From assembly GCF_011065895.1 (NCBI RefSeq), contig NZ_JAALCR010000001.1, positions 124,001-188,000 on the forward strand: a stretch of DNA of 64,000 nucleotides, in the 5' to 3' direction. A program made the position numbers and the translations under genes. Below, in pieces: positions 1 through 11,100 of the stretch. This DNA is from Paludisphaera rhizosphaerae. GTDB lineage: Bacteria > Planctomycetota > Planctomycetia > Isosphaerales > Isosphaeraceae. The notes under the pieces are model-generated. The model had not been told where the DNA came from. It ran no database searches and worked only from the letters and a program-made list of their open reading frames with translations. Numbering within the stretch: the first letter of the stretch is position 1; every line of letters begins with the position of its first letter.

Positions 1-3000
1 CGGCCGCTGGATCGATTGGCGGCCGCCGACTCTCCGTTCTACGTCAACGCCGAGAGCCGCCCCTGGGTGGGTGGTTCGGTTCCCCGCCGAGCGGCGGTGA
101 GCGCCTTCGGATTCGGCGGCAGCAACTTCCACTGCCTGCTCGAAGAGGCCCGGCCCGATCGTCCGAGCATCGACTGGGGCGGCGACGTCCAGATCCTGGC
201 CTACTCGGCCGACGACGAGCAGGCTCTGGCCCAAACGCTCCCTTCCTGGTCGTCCGAGACGCCCTGGGCCGAGGTGCGAGCCGAGGGCCTTCGCAGCCGC
301 GCCGCGTTCCGGTTCGATCACGCGGTTAGGCTCGCAGTCGTCGCCCGTCGCGGCGACGATCCGGCCGTCGTCATGAGCGAGGCCCGCGCGAAGCTCTCAG
401 GCAAGGCGGTCAAGCCGTCGAGCCGCGTCTTCGTCGGTCGAGGAGCCGTCGAAGGCAAGCTCGCCTTCGTCTTCCCGGGGCAGGGTTCGCAGTACATCGG
501 CATGGGCCGCGAGCTGGCCTGCCGCTTTCCGAGGATGCTCGCCGCGCTGGAACTCGTCGACCGGGAGACCTCGGAGACGCTGGGGGGCGAACGACTCAGC
601 GATCGGATTTTCCCGCCGACGACCTTCGACGCCGACCAGCGGCGTCGCGATGACGAGACTCTGCGAGACACCCGTCGCGCCCAGCCGGCCATCGGCGCGG
701 TCTCGTTGGGAATGCTGGGGATTCTCGAAGACTTCGGCGTCCGCCCCGAGATGGTCGGCGGCCACAGTTTCGGCGAGCTTTCCGCACTCCACGCCGCCGG
801 CCGGTTCGAGGCAAGGACGCTCGCGAGGCTCGCCGCCGTTCGCGGTGACCTGATGGGAAGGCAAGGCGACGGCCCCGACGCCGGCTCGATGCTCGCGGTG
901 TTCGCCACCGAGGAGACGCTCGCCCGGTCGATCCGCGAGCATTCTCTGGACGTCGTCATCGCCAACAAGAACGCACCGACGCAGTGCGTGCTCAGCGGGC
1001 CCGCGGCCGAGATCGATCGGGCCGAGGAAGTCCTCCGAGCGGCCGGCGTTCGGGCGAAGCGGCTTCCCGTGTCGGCCGCCTTCCACAGCAGGTTCGTCGC
1101 CGACGCCCGCCGACCGTTCCGCGAGGCGCTTGGCCTGGGCGCCATCGCTCAGGGAGCCGTCCGGACCTACGCCAACGCGACCGGAGAGGCGTACCCGGAC
1201 GCTCCCGAAGCGGCCGGCGACCTGCTGGCCGACCAGCTTGCCAGCCCCGTCGAGTTCGCCCCGATGATCGCCGCGATGCATCGCGACGGGGCAAGGCTGT
1301 TCGTCGAGATCGGTCCTGACGCACGGCTCACCGGCCTCGTCGGTTCGATCCTGGAAGGCCGCGACCACGCCGCCCTCGCAATCGATTCCTCCCGAGAGCC
1401 GAACGGCCTTGTCGGCCTGGCGAGCGTCCTGGCCGCGGTCGCCGTCTCCGGACGCAGCGTCGATCTGTCGCGATGGGACGAGGATTTCACGCCCGTTCAA
1501 CCGCATGGCAAGAAGCTCACCGTCCCCGTCTGCGGCGCTCATCCAACCCCCAAGCGCTCGATCGATCCCCCGCCGATTCGAAAGGCATCGGCTCCTGTCC
1601 CCGCCGCCGTTCCTGCGCCCGCTCGAAACGGGCACGCGCCGAAGCCGACCCCGCCGTCACCGCCCCGACCTTCCTTCGAGCGGACCATGAACTCCCCCGA
1701 TCGCCACCCTCGCCCCTCGACGAACGGCAACGGCCACGCCCACGCCGCCGACCTTGCTCCGCCGGCCGTCACGCAACCGCGGCCGACGCCCACGCCGGCT
1801 TCGGCCCCCAGCGCGTCGTTGCTCCCCACGCCAGCGGTCCAGCAGGTGCACGATCATCTCCTGGCGCTTCAGCAACTCGCCGGGCAGACGGCGCGGCTCC
1901 ATCAGCAGTTCCTCGAAGGCCAGGAAGTCGCGCAGCGGACGTTCCAGACGCTCCTGGAACAGCACCTTCGACCTGGCGTTGGCCCCGTCTCCGCGGCCGC
2001 TCCCGCCCCGGTCGTCTCCCCCGCCCTTCCTCCTGCTCCCGCTCCCGCTCCCATCCGAGCGGTCGAGCCTGTTCGCCCGGCGGCTCCGCCGGCTCCCTCG
2101 CCCGCCCGCGTCGAGGTTCCGGCTCCGATCGTCCCATCGGTTCCGACTCCTGCGCCTGTTGCCGTGATCCCCACTCCCACGCCCGAGGCCTCTCCGGTCG
2201 GGGATGCGTTGCTGGCGGTGGTGTCGGAGAAGACGGGTTATCCGGCGGACATGCTGGACCTGGGGATGGCGTTGGACGCGGACCTCGGAATTGACTCGAT
2301 CAAGCGGGTGGAGATCCTGTCGGCGTTGCAGGAGCGGCTGCCGGGCTCGCCGACGGTGGGCCCCGACCAGCTGGGCTCGATCCACACCCTCGGCGACATC
2401 GCCAAGCTGCTCGGCGCCGGCCAGCCGGCGGCCGCCGCCGTTACCACCAGCATCGCCGCGGCCCCGCAGAGTTCGGCGGTCGGGGATGCGTTGCTGGCGG
2501 TGGTGTCGGAGAAGACGGGTTATCCGGCGGACATGCTGGACCTGGGGATGGCGTTGGACGCGGACCTCGGAATTGACTCGATCAAGCGGGTGGAGATCCT
2601 GTCGGCGTTGCAGGAGCGGCTGCCGGGCTCGCCGACGGTGGGCCCCGACCAGTTGGGCTCGATCCACACCCTCGGCGACATCGCGACATTCCTTGGAGCC
2701 GGCCAACCCGCGTCCCGGCCCGAGCCGGTCGCGCCGCCTTCGATCCCCGTACAGCCCGCACCCGCACCGATCGAGATCGCTCCCGTCCGACTGGAGCGGC
2801 TGACGCCCCGCCCCCGCCCGATCAATCGCGCTGAGCGTCGTGAACGTGTCCCGTTCGCGGCGGACGCCGAGATCTGGATCGTCGACGATCAGACGCCGTT
2901 GACGCGAGCCGTCCAGACGGCCCTGGAGTCGAAGGGGCTCAGGGGGAGGATCGTCGGACTGGACGAACAGCCGACGGGAGAGCCCGGCGGTCTGATCGTC

Positions 3001-5163
3001 GTCGCGCCGGCCTTGCCCGCGGCCGACCTTCCCAAGCGGGCGTTCCGGCTCATTCGCGCCCTTGCCCCGGGCCTGCGCAAGCGGGGCGGTGCGGCCTTGA
3101 TGACGGTCTCGCGGCTCGATGGGGCTTTCGGCCTGGTCGGCCTCGATCCGGCGGCCGACCCCGTCTCCGGGGCCCTGGCCGGGCTCTCCAAGACGGCGGG
3201 CCACGAATGGCCCGAGGTCAGTTGCAAGGCCGTCGACGTCGACCGAGGAATCGCCGATCTCGACGCCTCCGCGCAGAGGATCGTCGAGGAGCTGATGCAC
3301 AAAGGCCCCTCCGAGGTCGGCATCTCCGACCGGGGCGTGATCGAGATCGCCCTGGAGCGGGCCGAGTGGACGACGGGGAACCATCGCCGGCAGCCTGTGC
3401 TTGATCCAGGCGACCTCGTGGTTGTCACCGGAGGGGCTCGCGGGATCGCCGCGGAGGCCGCCGTCGCTTTGGCGAGGGCCTATCGTCCCAGGTTGCTCCT
3501 GCTCGGGCGGACGTCGCTCGCCTCTGAGGCGGAGCCTGCCTGGCTAGCCTCGGCGCTCGACGAAGCCGCCGTCCGGGGGGCGATCGTCAAGAACACGCCA
3601 GGCGTGACCCCTGCGAAGGCGAACGATCAGGCCAAGCTCGTCCTCGCCCGCCGCGAGATCGCCGCGGCGCTCCATCGCATCCGTGAGGCTGGGGGCGAAG
3701 CCGTTTATGAGGCCGTCGACGTTCGCGACCGTGAGGTGGTTCGCGCCGCGGTCGGCCGCGCCCGCACTCGCTTCGGACCCGTCCGCGGCCTGATCCACGC
3801 CGCCGGCGTTTTGGCCGACCGTCGCATTGAGGATCAAACGGACGACCAGTTCGCTCAGGTCTACGACACCAAGGTCGACGGCCTGCTCGCCGTGTTTGAG
3901 TCGCTCGATCCCGCCGAGCTTCGTGCGATCGCGGCTTTCTCATCGTCCACGGCCCGATTCGGCCGGACCGGCCAGGTCGCCTATGCGGCGGCCAACGAGA
4001 CGCTCAACAAGTGGTGTCAGCTTCAGGCTCGCCGGCTTCCCGACTGCCGCGTCGTCTCGTTCAACTGGGGCCCGTGGGAAGGGGGCATGGTCACGCCCTC
4101 GCTCCGCACGGTCTTCGAACGCGAAGGGCTGGGCCTGATCCCAATGGCCGAGGGCTCGACCCTGGTGGCCCGGGAGCTTCAGGAGTCTCGCGAGAATCCG
4201 GTCGAGATCGTCGTCCTCGCCGATCCGCCGCAGACCGTTTCCGGGTCCCGAGCGGAGACGATCGAGGAAGAGTCCTTTGACGCCGACCTCCGCCCGGCCT
4301 TCGAGCGGGTCGTCGACGTCGACGCCTTCCCCGTGCTCCTCTCGCACGTCATCGACGGTCACGCCGTCCTGCCGATGGCCCTGATCATGGAATGGCTGGG
4401 CGAGGCCGCCTTGCATCGGCACCCGGGAATGGTGGTCGCCGGCGTCGACGACTTGAAGCTGTTCAAGGGGGTCGTGCTTCGCGACCACAAGGCCGTCCCG
4501 GTCAGCCTGCGGGCCGGCAAGGGGGAACGGCGCGACGCTTCCTGGGTGGTCCCCGTCGAGATGCGCGGCACGCTCGGCGGCGGCAAGGAGATCGTCCACG
4601 CCCGGGCCCTGGTGACGCTGGCCGACCGCCACGCCGAGGGATCGCGGACGCTCTCCGAGAGCAAGCTGTTCCCGCTTCACGCCGACCAGGAAGCGATCTA
4701 TGAGAGCATCCTGTTCCACGGCCCGGCGATGCAGGCCATCGAGCGGGTTGAAGGGTGCGACGATCGGATGATCGCCGCCCGGGTCTCGACGTCCCCCGCG
4801 CCCTCGGAGTGGGCCGTCCGGCCGCTCCGCCGCGAGTGGCTGACCGACCCGCTGGCGATCGACGCGGCCTTCCAGATGATGGTTCTCTGGTGTCGCCAGC
4901 GGTCGAGCTCCAACTCGCTGCCGACGGCGGTTGGGTCGTACCGCCAGTTCCGTCGTCGGTTCCCGTCTGAAGGCGTCCGGGTCGTGCTGGTCGTCCGCCA
5001 TTCGGGCGACCATCGGGCCGTCGCCGACATCGAGTTCCTCGACGACGACAACGTCCCGGTCGCGCGGATCGACGGCTATGAATGCGTCGTCGACGCCTCG
5101 CTCAACCAGGCCTTTCGCCGCAACCGGCTGGCTCACTCCAAGGCGGCCGCGAAACCCCGATGA
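1..5163 (+). CDS. pfaA: PfaA-like polyunsaturated fatty acid / polyketide synthase (KS-AT-ACP-ACP-KR-DH), 5' end cut by the window
   Basis: Multidomain iterative synthase that extends and reduces acyl chains on built-in acyl carrier domains. The reading frame is open to base 1, so the start lies outside. Numbering from the TTG at 16: the C-terminal end of a ketosynthase (about 1-45, FGFGGSNFHCLLEE), a malonyl-type acyltransferase (about 148-440, FVFPGQGSQ and GHSFGE with Ser251), a long Pro/Ala-rich linker, two acyl carrier domains with GIDSIKR phosphopantetheine sites at Ser761 and Ser855, a ketoreductase with VVVTGGARGIA near 1135, and a hot-dog dehydratase-like N-terminal domain with HVIDGHAVLP near 1444. 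This order matches the PfaA subunit of PUFA synthases; marine PfaA usually carries more ACP copies. The stop overlaps the next start (ATGA), so the two are probably co-translated. No PfaD enoylreductase or phosphopantetheinyl transferase is in view; they may lie to the left. Product chain length cannot be read from sequence. Confidence 0.88.
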   Translation, partial: RPLDRLAAADSPFYVNAESRPWVGGSVPRRAAVSAFGFGGSNFHCLLEEARPDRPSIDWGGDVQILAYSADDEQALAQTLPSWSSETPWAEVRAEGLRSRAAFRFDHAVRLAVVARRGDDPAVVMSEARAKLSGKAVKPSSRVFVGRGAVEGKLAFVFPGQGSQYIGMGRELACRFPRMLAALELVDRETSETLGGERLSDRIFPPTTFDADQRRRDDETLRDTRRAQPAIGAVSLGMLGILEDFGVRPEMVGGHSFGELSALHAAGRFEARTLARLAAVRGDLMGRQGDGPDAGSMLAVFATEETLARSIREHSLDVVIANKNAPTQCVLSGPAAEIDRAEEVLRAAGVRAKRLPVSAAFHSRFVADARRPFREALGLGAIAQGAVRTYANATGEAYPDAPEAAGDLLADQLASPVEFAPMIAAMHRDGARLFVEIGPDARLTGLVGSILEGRDHAALAIDSSREPNGLVGLASVLAAVAVSGRSVDLSRWDEDFTPVQPHGKKLTVPVCGAHPTPKRSIDPPPIRKASAPVPAAVPAPARNGHAPKPTPPSPPRPSFERTMNSPDRHPRPSTNGNGHAHAADLAPPAVTQPRPTPTPASAPSASLLPTPAVQQVHDHLLALQQLAGQTARLHQQFLEGQEVAQRTFQTLLEQHLRPGVGPVSAAAPAPVVSPALPPAPAPAPIRAVEPVRPAAPPAPSPARVEVPAPIVPSVPTPAPVAVIPTPTPEASPVGDALLAVVSEKTGYPADMLDLGMALDADLGIDSIKRVEILSALQERLPGSPTVGPDQLGSIHTLGDIAKLLGAGQPAAAAVTTSIAAAPQSSAVGDALLAVVSEKTGYPADMLDLGMALDADLGIDSIKRVEILSALQERLPGSPTVGPDQLGSIHTLGDIATFLGAGQPASRPEPVAPPSIPVQPAPAPIEIAPVRLERLTPRPRPINRAERRERVPFAADAEIWIVDDQTPLTRAVQTALESKGLRGRIVGLDEQPTGEPGGLIVVAPALPAADLPKRAFRLIRALAPGLRKRGGAALMTVSRLDGAFGLVGLDPAADPVSGALAGLSKTAGHEWPEVSCKAVDVDRGIADLDASAQRIVEELMHKGPSEVGISDRGVIEIALERAEWTTGNHRRQPVLDPGDLVVVTGGARGIAAEAAVALARAYRPRLLLLGRTSLASEAEPAWLASALDEAAVRGAIVKNTPGVTPAKANDQAKLVLARREIAAALHRIREAGGEAVYEAVDVRDREVVRAAVGRARTRFGPVRGLIHAAGVLADRRIEDQTDDQFAQVYDTKVDGLLAVFESLDPAELRAIAAFSSSTARFGRTGQVAYAAANETLNKWCQLQARRLPDCRVVSFNWGPWEGGMVTPSLRTVFEREGLGLIPMAEGSTLVARELQESRENPVEIVVLADPPQTVSGSRAETIEEESFDADLRPAFERVVDVDAFPVLLSHVIDGHAVLPMALIMEWLGEAALHRHPGMVVAGVDDLKLFKGVVLRDHKAVPVSLRAGKGERRDASWVVPVEMRGTLGGGKEIVHARALVTLADRHAEGSRTLSESKLFPLHADQEAIYESILFHGPAMQAIERVEGCDDRMIAARVSTSPAPSEWAVRPLRREWLTDPLAIDAAFQMMVLWCRQRSSSNSLPTAVGSYRQFRRRFPSEGVRVVLVVRHSGDHRAVADIEFLDDDNVPVARIDGYECVVDASLNQAFRRNRLAHSKAAAKPR
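2195..2684 (+). repeat. Near-identical tandem acyl-carrier-domain repeat (2195-2402 and 2477-2684)
   Basis: Two 208-base copies offset by 282 bases encode the two ACP domains of the PfaA-like protein. By eye they differ at one position only (C at 2371, T at 2653). Identity stops abruptly on both sides, and the inter-copy linker is unrelated. The repeat uses more G-ending codons than the flanking C-ending sequence. Such identity at DNA level points to recent duplication or ongoing gene conversion. Confidence 0.95.
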
Positions 5164-8100
5164 CCACGCGACGAAGAGGCGGCGTGGCGATCGTCGGCCT
5201 CGGCGCGGCCTTTCCCGGGGCTTTGGATGCGGACGCCTTCTGGCGGCTCGTCTCCGAGGGCCGGGACGCCACGACCGAGGTCCCGCCGGGCCGTTGGCTG
5301 CTCGACCCCGATCAGGCGTTCGCTCCAGGCATCGCCCAGGCCGACCGTGTCTACACCACCCGCGGCGGCTTCCTCGCCGATGAGGCGCTGGAGGTCGACT
5401 GCACCGGCCTGGACGTGGACCTGGCGCATGTGGTGCGGCTCGACCCCTGCTTCCGCCTGGCTCTACGCGCCGCGGTCCAGGCGTGGCGGTCGGCGAGGAC
5501 CGAAGGGGTGGACCGTTCCCGCGTCGGCGTCGTCTTCGGCCACATCGTCCTGCCGACCGAGACGACCTCGGCCCTGACCCGCGCGACGATCGGCCGACAG
5601 GTCGAAGAGGCTCTTGGAGTCGCTCCGGGCGAGCCCAGCGGCTTCGAGCCGCAGAACGCCTTCCCGGCCGGAGCGCCGGCGCGGCTGATCTCGAAGGCTC
5701 TCGGGCTGGACGGCTCGTTCTACACGATCGACGCCGCCTGCGCCTCGTCGCTGTACGCCCTCAAACTGGCCTGCGATGAGCTGCTTACCGGCCGCGCCGA
5801 TGCGATGATCGCCGGCGGGGTCTCGCGGCCGGATGCTCTCTACACCCAGATGGGCTTCTCGCAGCTCCGAGCGCTCTCGCCACGCGGACGCGCCGCGCCG
5901 TTCGACGCCGAGGGCGACGGCCTGATCGTCGGCGAGGGCGCCGGCTTGTTCGTGCTCAAGCGGCTTGAAGACGCGATCGAACAGGGCGACACGATCCTGG
6001 GCGTGATCCGGGGCGTTGGCGTCTCCAACGACGTCCGCGGCGACCTGCTCGCCCCCAGCAGCGAGGGACAGTTGCGGGCCATGCGATCCGCCTACGACCA
6101 GGCCGGCTGGTCGCCGGCCGACGTCGATCTGATCGAGTGCCACGCGACGGGGACGCCCGTCGGAGACGCGGTCGAGTTCGAGAGCCTGCGAACCCTTTGG
6201 GCCGACCTGCCGGGGGCCGTCGAGCCCGGCCGCTGCACGCTGGGCTCGGTGAAGTCGAACGTCGGCCACGCACTGACGGCCGCCGGAGCGGCGGGCGTGC
6301 TCAAGGTGCTGCTTTCGTTCCAACACAAGACGCTGCCGCCGATCGCCAACCACCGTTCGCCGTCGGCGAAGGTCGCATTAGAGGGCTCGCCCTTTCGGAT
6401 CCTTCAGACGTCCGAACCCTGGCCGGCGACCCACGGCCGCCCCCGCCGCGCGGCGATCAGCGGCTTCGGCTTCGGCGGGATCAACGCCCACCTGTTGCTT
6501 GAGGAATGGACCGGCGGCGAAGCGAGCGCGGAGCCGGCGTCGGAGCCGTCCGGTGAGCGGATCGCGATCGTCGGGCTGGCGGCCCGCTGGGGAGGCGAGT
6601 CGGCGCGCGACGCATTCGCGCATCGGGTCTTAGGCGGCAGGCCCGGCATCGATCACGATGAGACGCTCTCCCGCCTTGAAGAGCTGCGGATCCGCCTGGG
6701 CCGATTCCGGATCCCCCCGTTTGAGTTGGAGGAGATGCTCCTCCAGCAGTCACTGACCCTCCAGGTCGCGGCCGACGCGATCGACGACGCGAAGTGGTCG
6801 CCCGACGTCGCTCTGCGTTCGAGCGTCCTCGTCGGCCTGAACCTCGACCTGAACACGACGAACTACCACCTACGCTGGTGGCTGGCGGAGCGTGCCCTGA
6901 CGTGGAACGTCGAGCAGGGCTGGGGGCTTTCCGAGGAAGAGTTGCAAGCCTGGATTGCTGAGGCGTGCGACGCGATCCAGCCGGCCCTGACCGCGAACCG
7001 GACGATGGGCTCCCTCGGCGGCTTGGTCGCCAGCCGGATCGCCCGCGAGTTCGGCATGGGCGGACCGAGCTTCAGCGTGTCGAGCGACGATGCGTCGGGC
7101 CTGGATGCGCTCAGCATCGCCGCCGACTGGCTGGAGCGCGACGAGATCGACTCCGCCGTCGTCGCGGCCGTCGACCTGACGAGCGACCCGCGGCTACGGC
7201 TTGCCGCCGAACGATTCGTGAAGTACTGGGACAACGACGTCGATGAAGCCGCCGATTGCGCCGTGGCCGTTGTCCTGAAACGCCACGCCGACGCCGTCCG
7301 CGACGGCGACCACGTTTACGCGATCATCGGCGCCGAAGCCAGGCCGGTGATCCAGGTCAACGAGCCGCGACGGCAGTTGGGCTGGACCGGCGCGGCCGAG
7401 GGGCTCGCCACGGCGGTCACGGCGGCCCTTGCGATCAATCGCCGCATCGTCCCGCCGGGATCGACCTGGAAGCCGCGAATGAGCCGAGGGGCCGTTTTGC
7501 CGAGCTACTGGCCTCGCGATCGAGGCTGCGGTCCCAGGTCGGCTCGGGTCGCCTGGAGTCGGGGGATCGAGCTGGAAGACGTCGAGATCGATCAGGGGGA
7601 TGAAGAGCAATTGAGGCCTCTCGGACCCGCCGCGATCGCCGTTTTCCCCGTTTACGGCGGCCTGGTGGGATTGGATCGATTGGCCGCGCTGATCGCCGAG
7701 TCGCCGGGCCGATCCATCGAACAGCTCGCCGCGATCTGGTGGGCCTCGATCCGAGGCGATGATCGCGGAGGCCCCTCCCTGACGTTCGTCGCCGAGGCTA
7801 AGCAAGCGCTGGCGGCGGCGGTCGCCGAGGTCCGCTCCAACCTCGCAGCCGGCGGCGCGGCGAGGCCCCGCGAGCGAGACGGCGTCGAGGTTTTCGAGCC
7901 GTTCGCACTGGCGGGAGACGAACCGCCGAAGGTGGCGTTCACATATCCCGGCCTCGGCGCGGCGCGTCACGAGATGGGCGCCGAGTTGTCGGCGCGGTTC
8001 CCGGAGTTGATGCGCGAGTTCGAGGCTCGCTATCAGACCATCGCCAGTCAGTTCGCGTTTGACTATTGGATGGACGCCGACAACAGCCCGTCCGCGCCGG

Positions 8101-11100
8101 ATCATCGGCCGGCGATCCTGGGGCAGATCTCGGTCGGCTCGCTGATGACGGCGCTCTTCCTGAAGCTGGGCGTCCAGCCCTCGGCGGCCCTGGGGTATAG
8201 CCTCGGCGAATCGGCCGCATTGGTGTCGCTGGGGGCCTGGGACGATCGGGATGAGATGACCCGGCGACTGGTCGAGTCTCCCCTCTTCTACGAAGAACTC
8301 GCCGGACCTTGCCTGGCCGCTCGCCGCGTCTGGGGGCTGGCCGACGATGAGTCCGTCGACTGGGTCGCGGCGCTCGTGCCGAGGTCGAAGGAGCAGGTCG
8401 AGGCCGCGATCGGCGACGAGGCTCGCGTTTACGTCCTCATTCGCAATGCGGCCGACGAGGTCGTGATCGGCGGTCGTCGCGACGCGGTCCATCGGGTGTT
8501 GGAGCGGCTGCAGTCCCCCTCGCTGCCGCTGCCCGCCGTTAGCACGGTCCACTGCCCGATCGGCAAGGACGTCGAGGACGCCTATCGGACGCTCCACGAA
8601 CTGAAGACGAACCACCTCACGGGCGTCACGTTCTACAGCGGCGCCTGGGGGACGGGCTACCTCCCCGACCACGGCACCGCCACGGCGGCGATCACCGCGC
8701 AGGCGTCGCGGATGATCGACTACCCGGCCGTCGTTGAGCGCGCTTACGCCGACGGCGTCCGCGTCTTCGTCGAGATGGGACCCGGCTCCGATTGCACGCG
8801 ACTCGTGCAGAAGATCCTTGGCGATCGCCCCCACGTCGCCGTCACGGCCGACGAGCCGGCCCTCGACACGATGCACGCCCTATTCCGGGCGATCGGCTCA
8901 CTGTTCGCGGCGGGCGTGCCTGTCGACCTGGACTTCCTGTATCCGGCCGAGTTGGCGACGGAACCGACACCGGAGGCCAACCTCCGCGAGATCGTCATCG
9001 AACGCCGCGATGCGCCGTTGCGGCTTCCGGTCGCCCCTCCCCGCCGCCTGTCTCCAGCCGTCGTACCCGAGCCCGCATTCCCCGCGCCCCTTCCGGACCC
9101 CTCGCCGATCATGACCCCGACGACTCCCGACGGCCTCCCCAACCTGACGCGCGGATTCCTCGAATCGCAGCAGGCCGCGGCCTCGGCCCACGAGGTTTTC
9201 CTGAGGCTGGCGCGGTCGTATTCCGAGACGATGGGCGGCGGAATCGCCGCGCTCCTTGCTGAGCCGTCCCACGTCTTCCCCCCTGGAGGGGGAAGACAGA
9301 CCGCGGAGCGGTCAGTTGAGGGGGACGACCGGCGCGGGGTTGATGGTCAGTCGTCGGACGCACGTCCGGAGCCGGTCGTCCCCCTCATCCGGCCCTTCGG
9401 GCCACCTTCCCCCACAAGGGGGGAAGGCCGTCAATTCGAGGTCGCTGCCGCGCTTGATCGCGACCAGTGCCTGGAATACGCGATTGGTTCGATCGGCTCG
9501 GTTCTCGGGTCGCGATACGCCGAGATCGATTCTTATCCCACCCGCGTTCGGCTGCCCGACGAGCCGTTGATGCTCGTCGATCGGATCATGAGCGTAGAGG
9601 GGACGCAATTTGAGCTGGGGCACGGCCGGGTCGTGACCGAGCACGACGTTCTTCACGACGGCTGGTATCTCGACGGCGGCCGGATCGCGGCCTGTGTGGC
9701 GATTGAGGCGGGGCAGGCGGACCTGTTCCTCTCGGGATGGCTGGGGATCGACTTCATTACGAAGGGGTTGGCCGTCTATCGGCTGCTCGACGCCACCGTG
9801 ACTTTCCACCGGCCGCTGCCCGAGCCGGGTGCGGTAATCAACTACGACATCAAGATCAGCGGCTTCTTCCGGCAAGGGGAGACTCACCTCTTCCGCTTCG
9901 AGTTCGTCGGGACGGTCGACGGCGAGCCGTTGTTGACGATGAAGGACGGCTGCGCGGGGTTCTTCTCGGCCGGGGAACTGGCCGCAGGCAAGGGCGTCGT
10001 CCCGAGGCCCCTCGACGCCGCCCCTCGACCCGGGAAGCGACCCGACGACTGGCGCGAACTGGCCCCTCCCACGCCCTGCAGGCTCGACCGGAACCAGGTC
10101 GACGCGCTCCGCGCCGGGGACCTCGCCGCTGCGTTCGGCTCGCCGTTCGATCGGCTTGACCTGCCCCGTCCCTTCCCACTGCCGGGCGGGTTGATGACGC
10201 TCGTCCATCGCGTGGAGACGCTCGACCCGAAGGGAGGTCGGTTCGGCCTGGGCCAGATCCGCGCCGAGGCCGACGTCCAGCCCGACGACTGGTTCATGGT
10301 CTGTCATTTCGTCGACGACCGGGTCATGCCGGGCACGCTCATGTACGAGTGCTGCCTGCACACCTTCCGCATCTTCCTGACGCGGCTCGGGTGGGTGGGC
10401 GCGGCGGATCGCGTCCGGTTCGAGCCCCTGCCGGGCGTCGCCAATCGCCTGCGATGTCGGGGGCAGGTGACCGAGTCGACCCGAGTCGTCACCTACGAGG
10501 TGACCGTCAAGGAACTCGGCTACGGCCCTGAGCCCTTCGCGATCGCCGACGCCCTGATGTACGCCGACGGCAAGCCGATCGTCGAGATCAGCGACATGGC
10601 GATCCGGCTGGCCGGGACCAGCCGCGAGGAGATCGAGGCCCTGTGGGATAAGGCACGGCCGGCGTCTTCCTCGTCCTCCTCGGCCCTCGTCTACGGCAAG
10701 GAACAGATCCTCGCGTTCGCCGAAGGGAAGCCGTCGGCCTGCTTCGGCGAACGCTACCGACCATTCGACGAAGGTCGGTTCATCGCCCGGCTTCCTCGGC
10801 CGCCGTATCAGTTCATGGATCGCGCGACGATCCTCGAAGGGCGTCCCTGGGAGCAGGCGGTTGGGACGACGGCCGAGGTCGTCTACGACGCTCCGCCGGT
10901 CGCCTGGTACTTCGAGGCCGACCGCCAGCCGAGGATGCCGTACGCGGTTCTCGTGGAAGCCGCGCTCCAGCCGTGCGGGTTCGTTTCGGCCTTCATGGGC
11001 TCGGCCCTCCTGAGCGACGAGCCGCTCAAGTTCCGGAACCTGGGTGGCCGGGCCGTCCAGCACCGAGTCATCGGCCCGGATTCCGGCCCGCTCACGACGA

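Noticed and set aside
2195-2684. Direct repeat considered as a mobile element or CRISPR
   Set aside because: Only two copies, both encoding ACP domains in frame; no spacer pattern or inverted ends.
1657-3384. 575-codon open frame on the minus strand
   Set aside because: It is antisense to the PfaA-like gene; the product is Arg/Gly-rich and repeats because it mirrors the ACP duplication.
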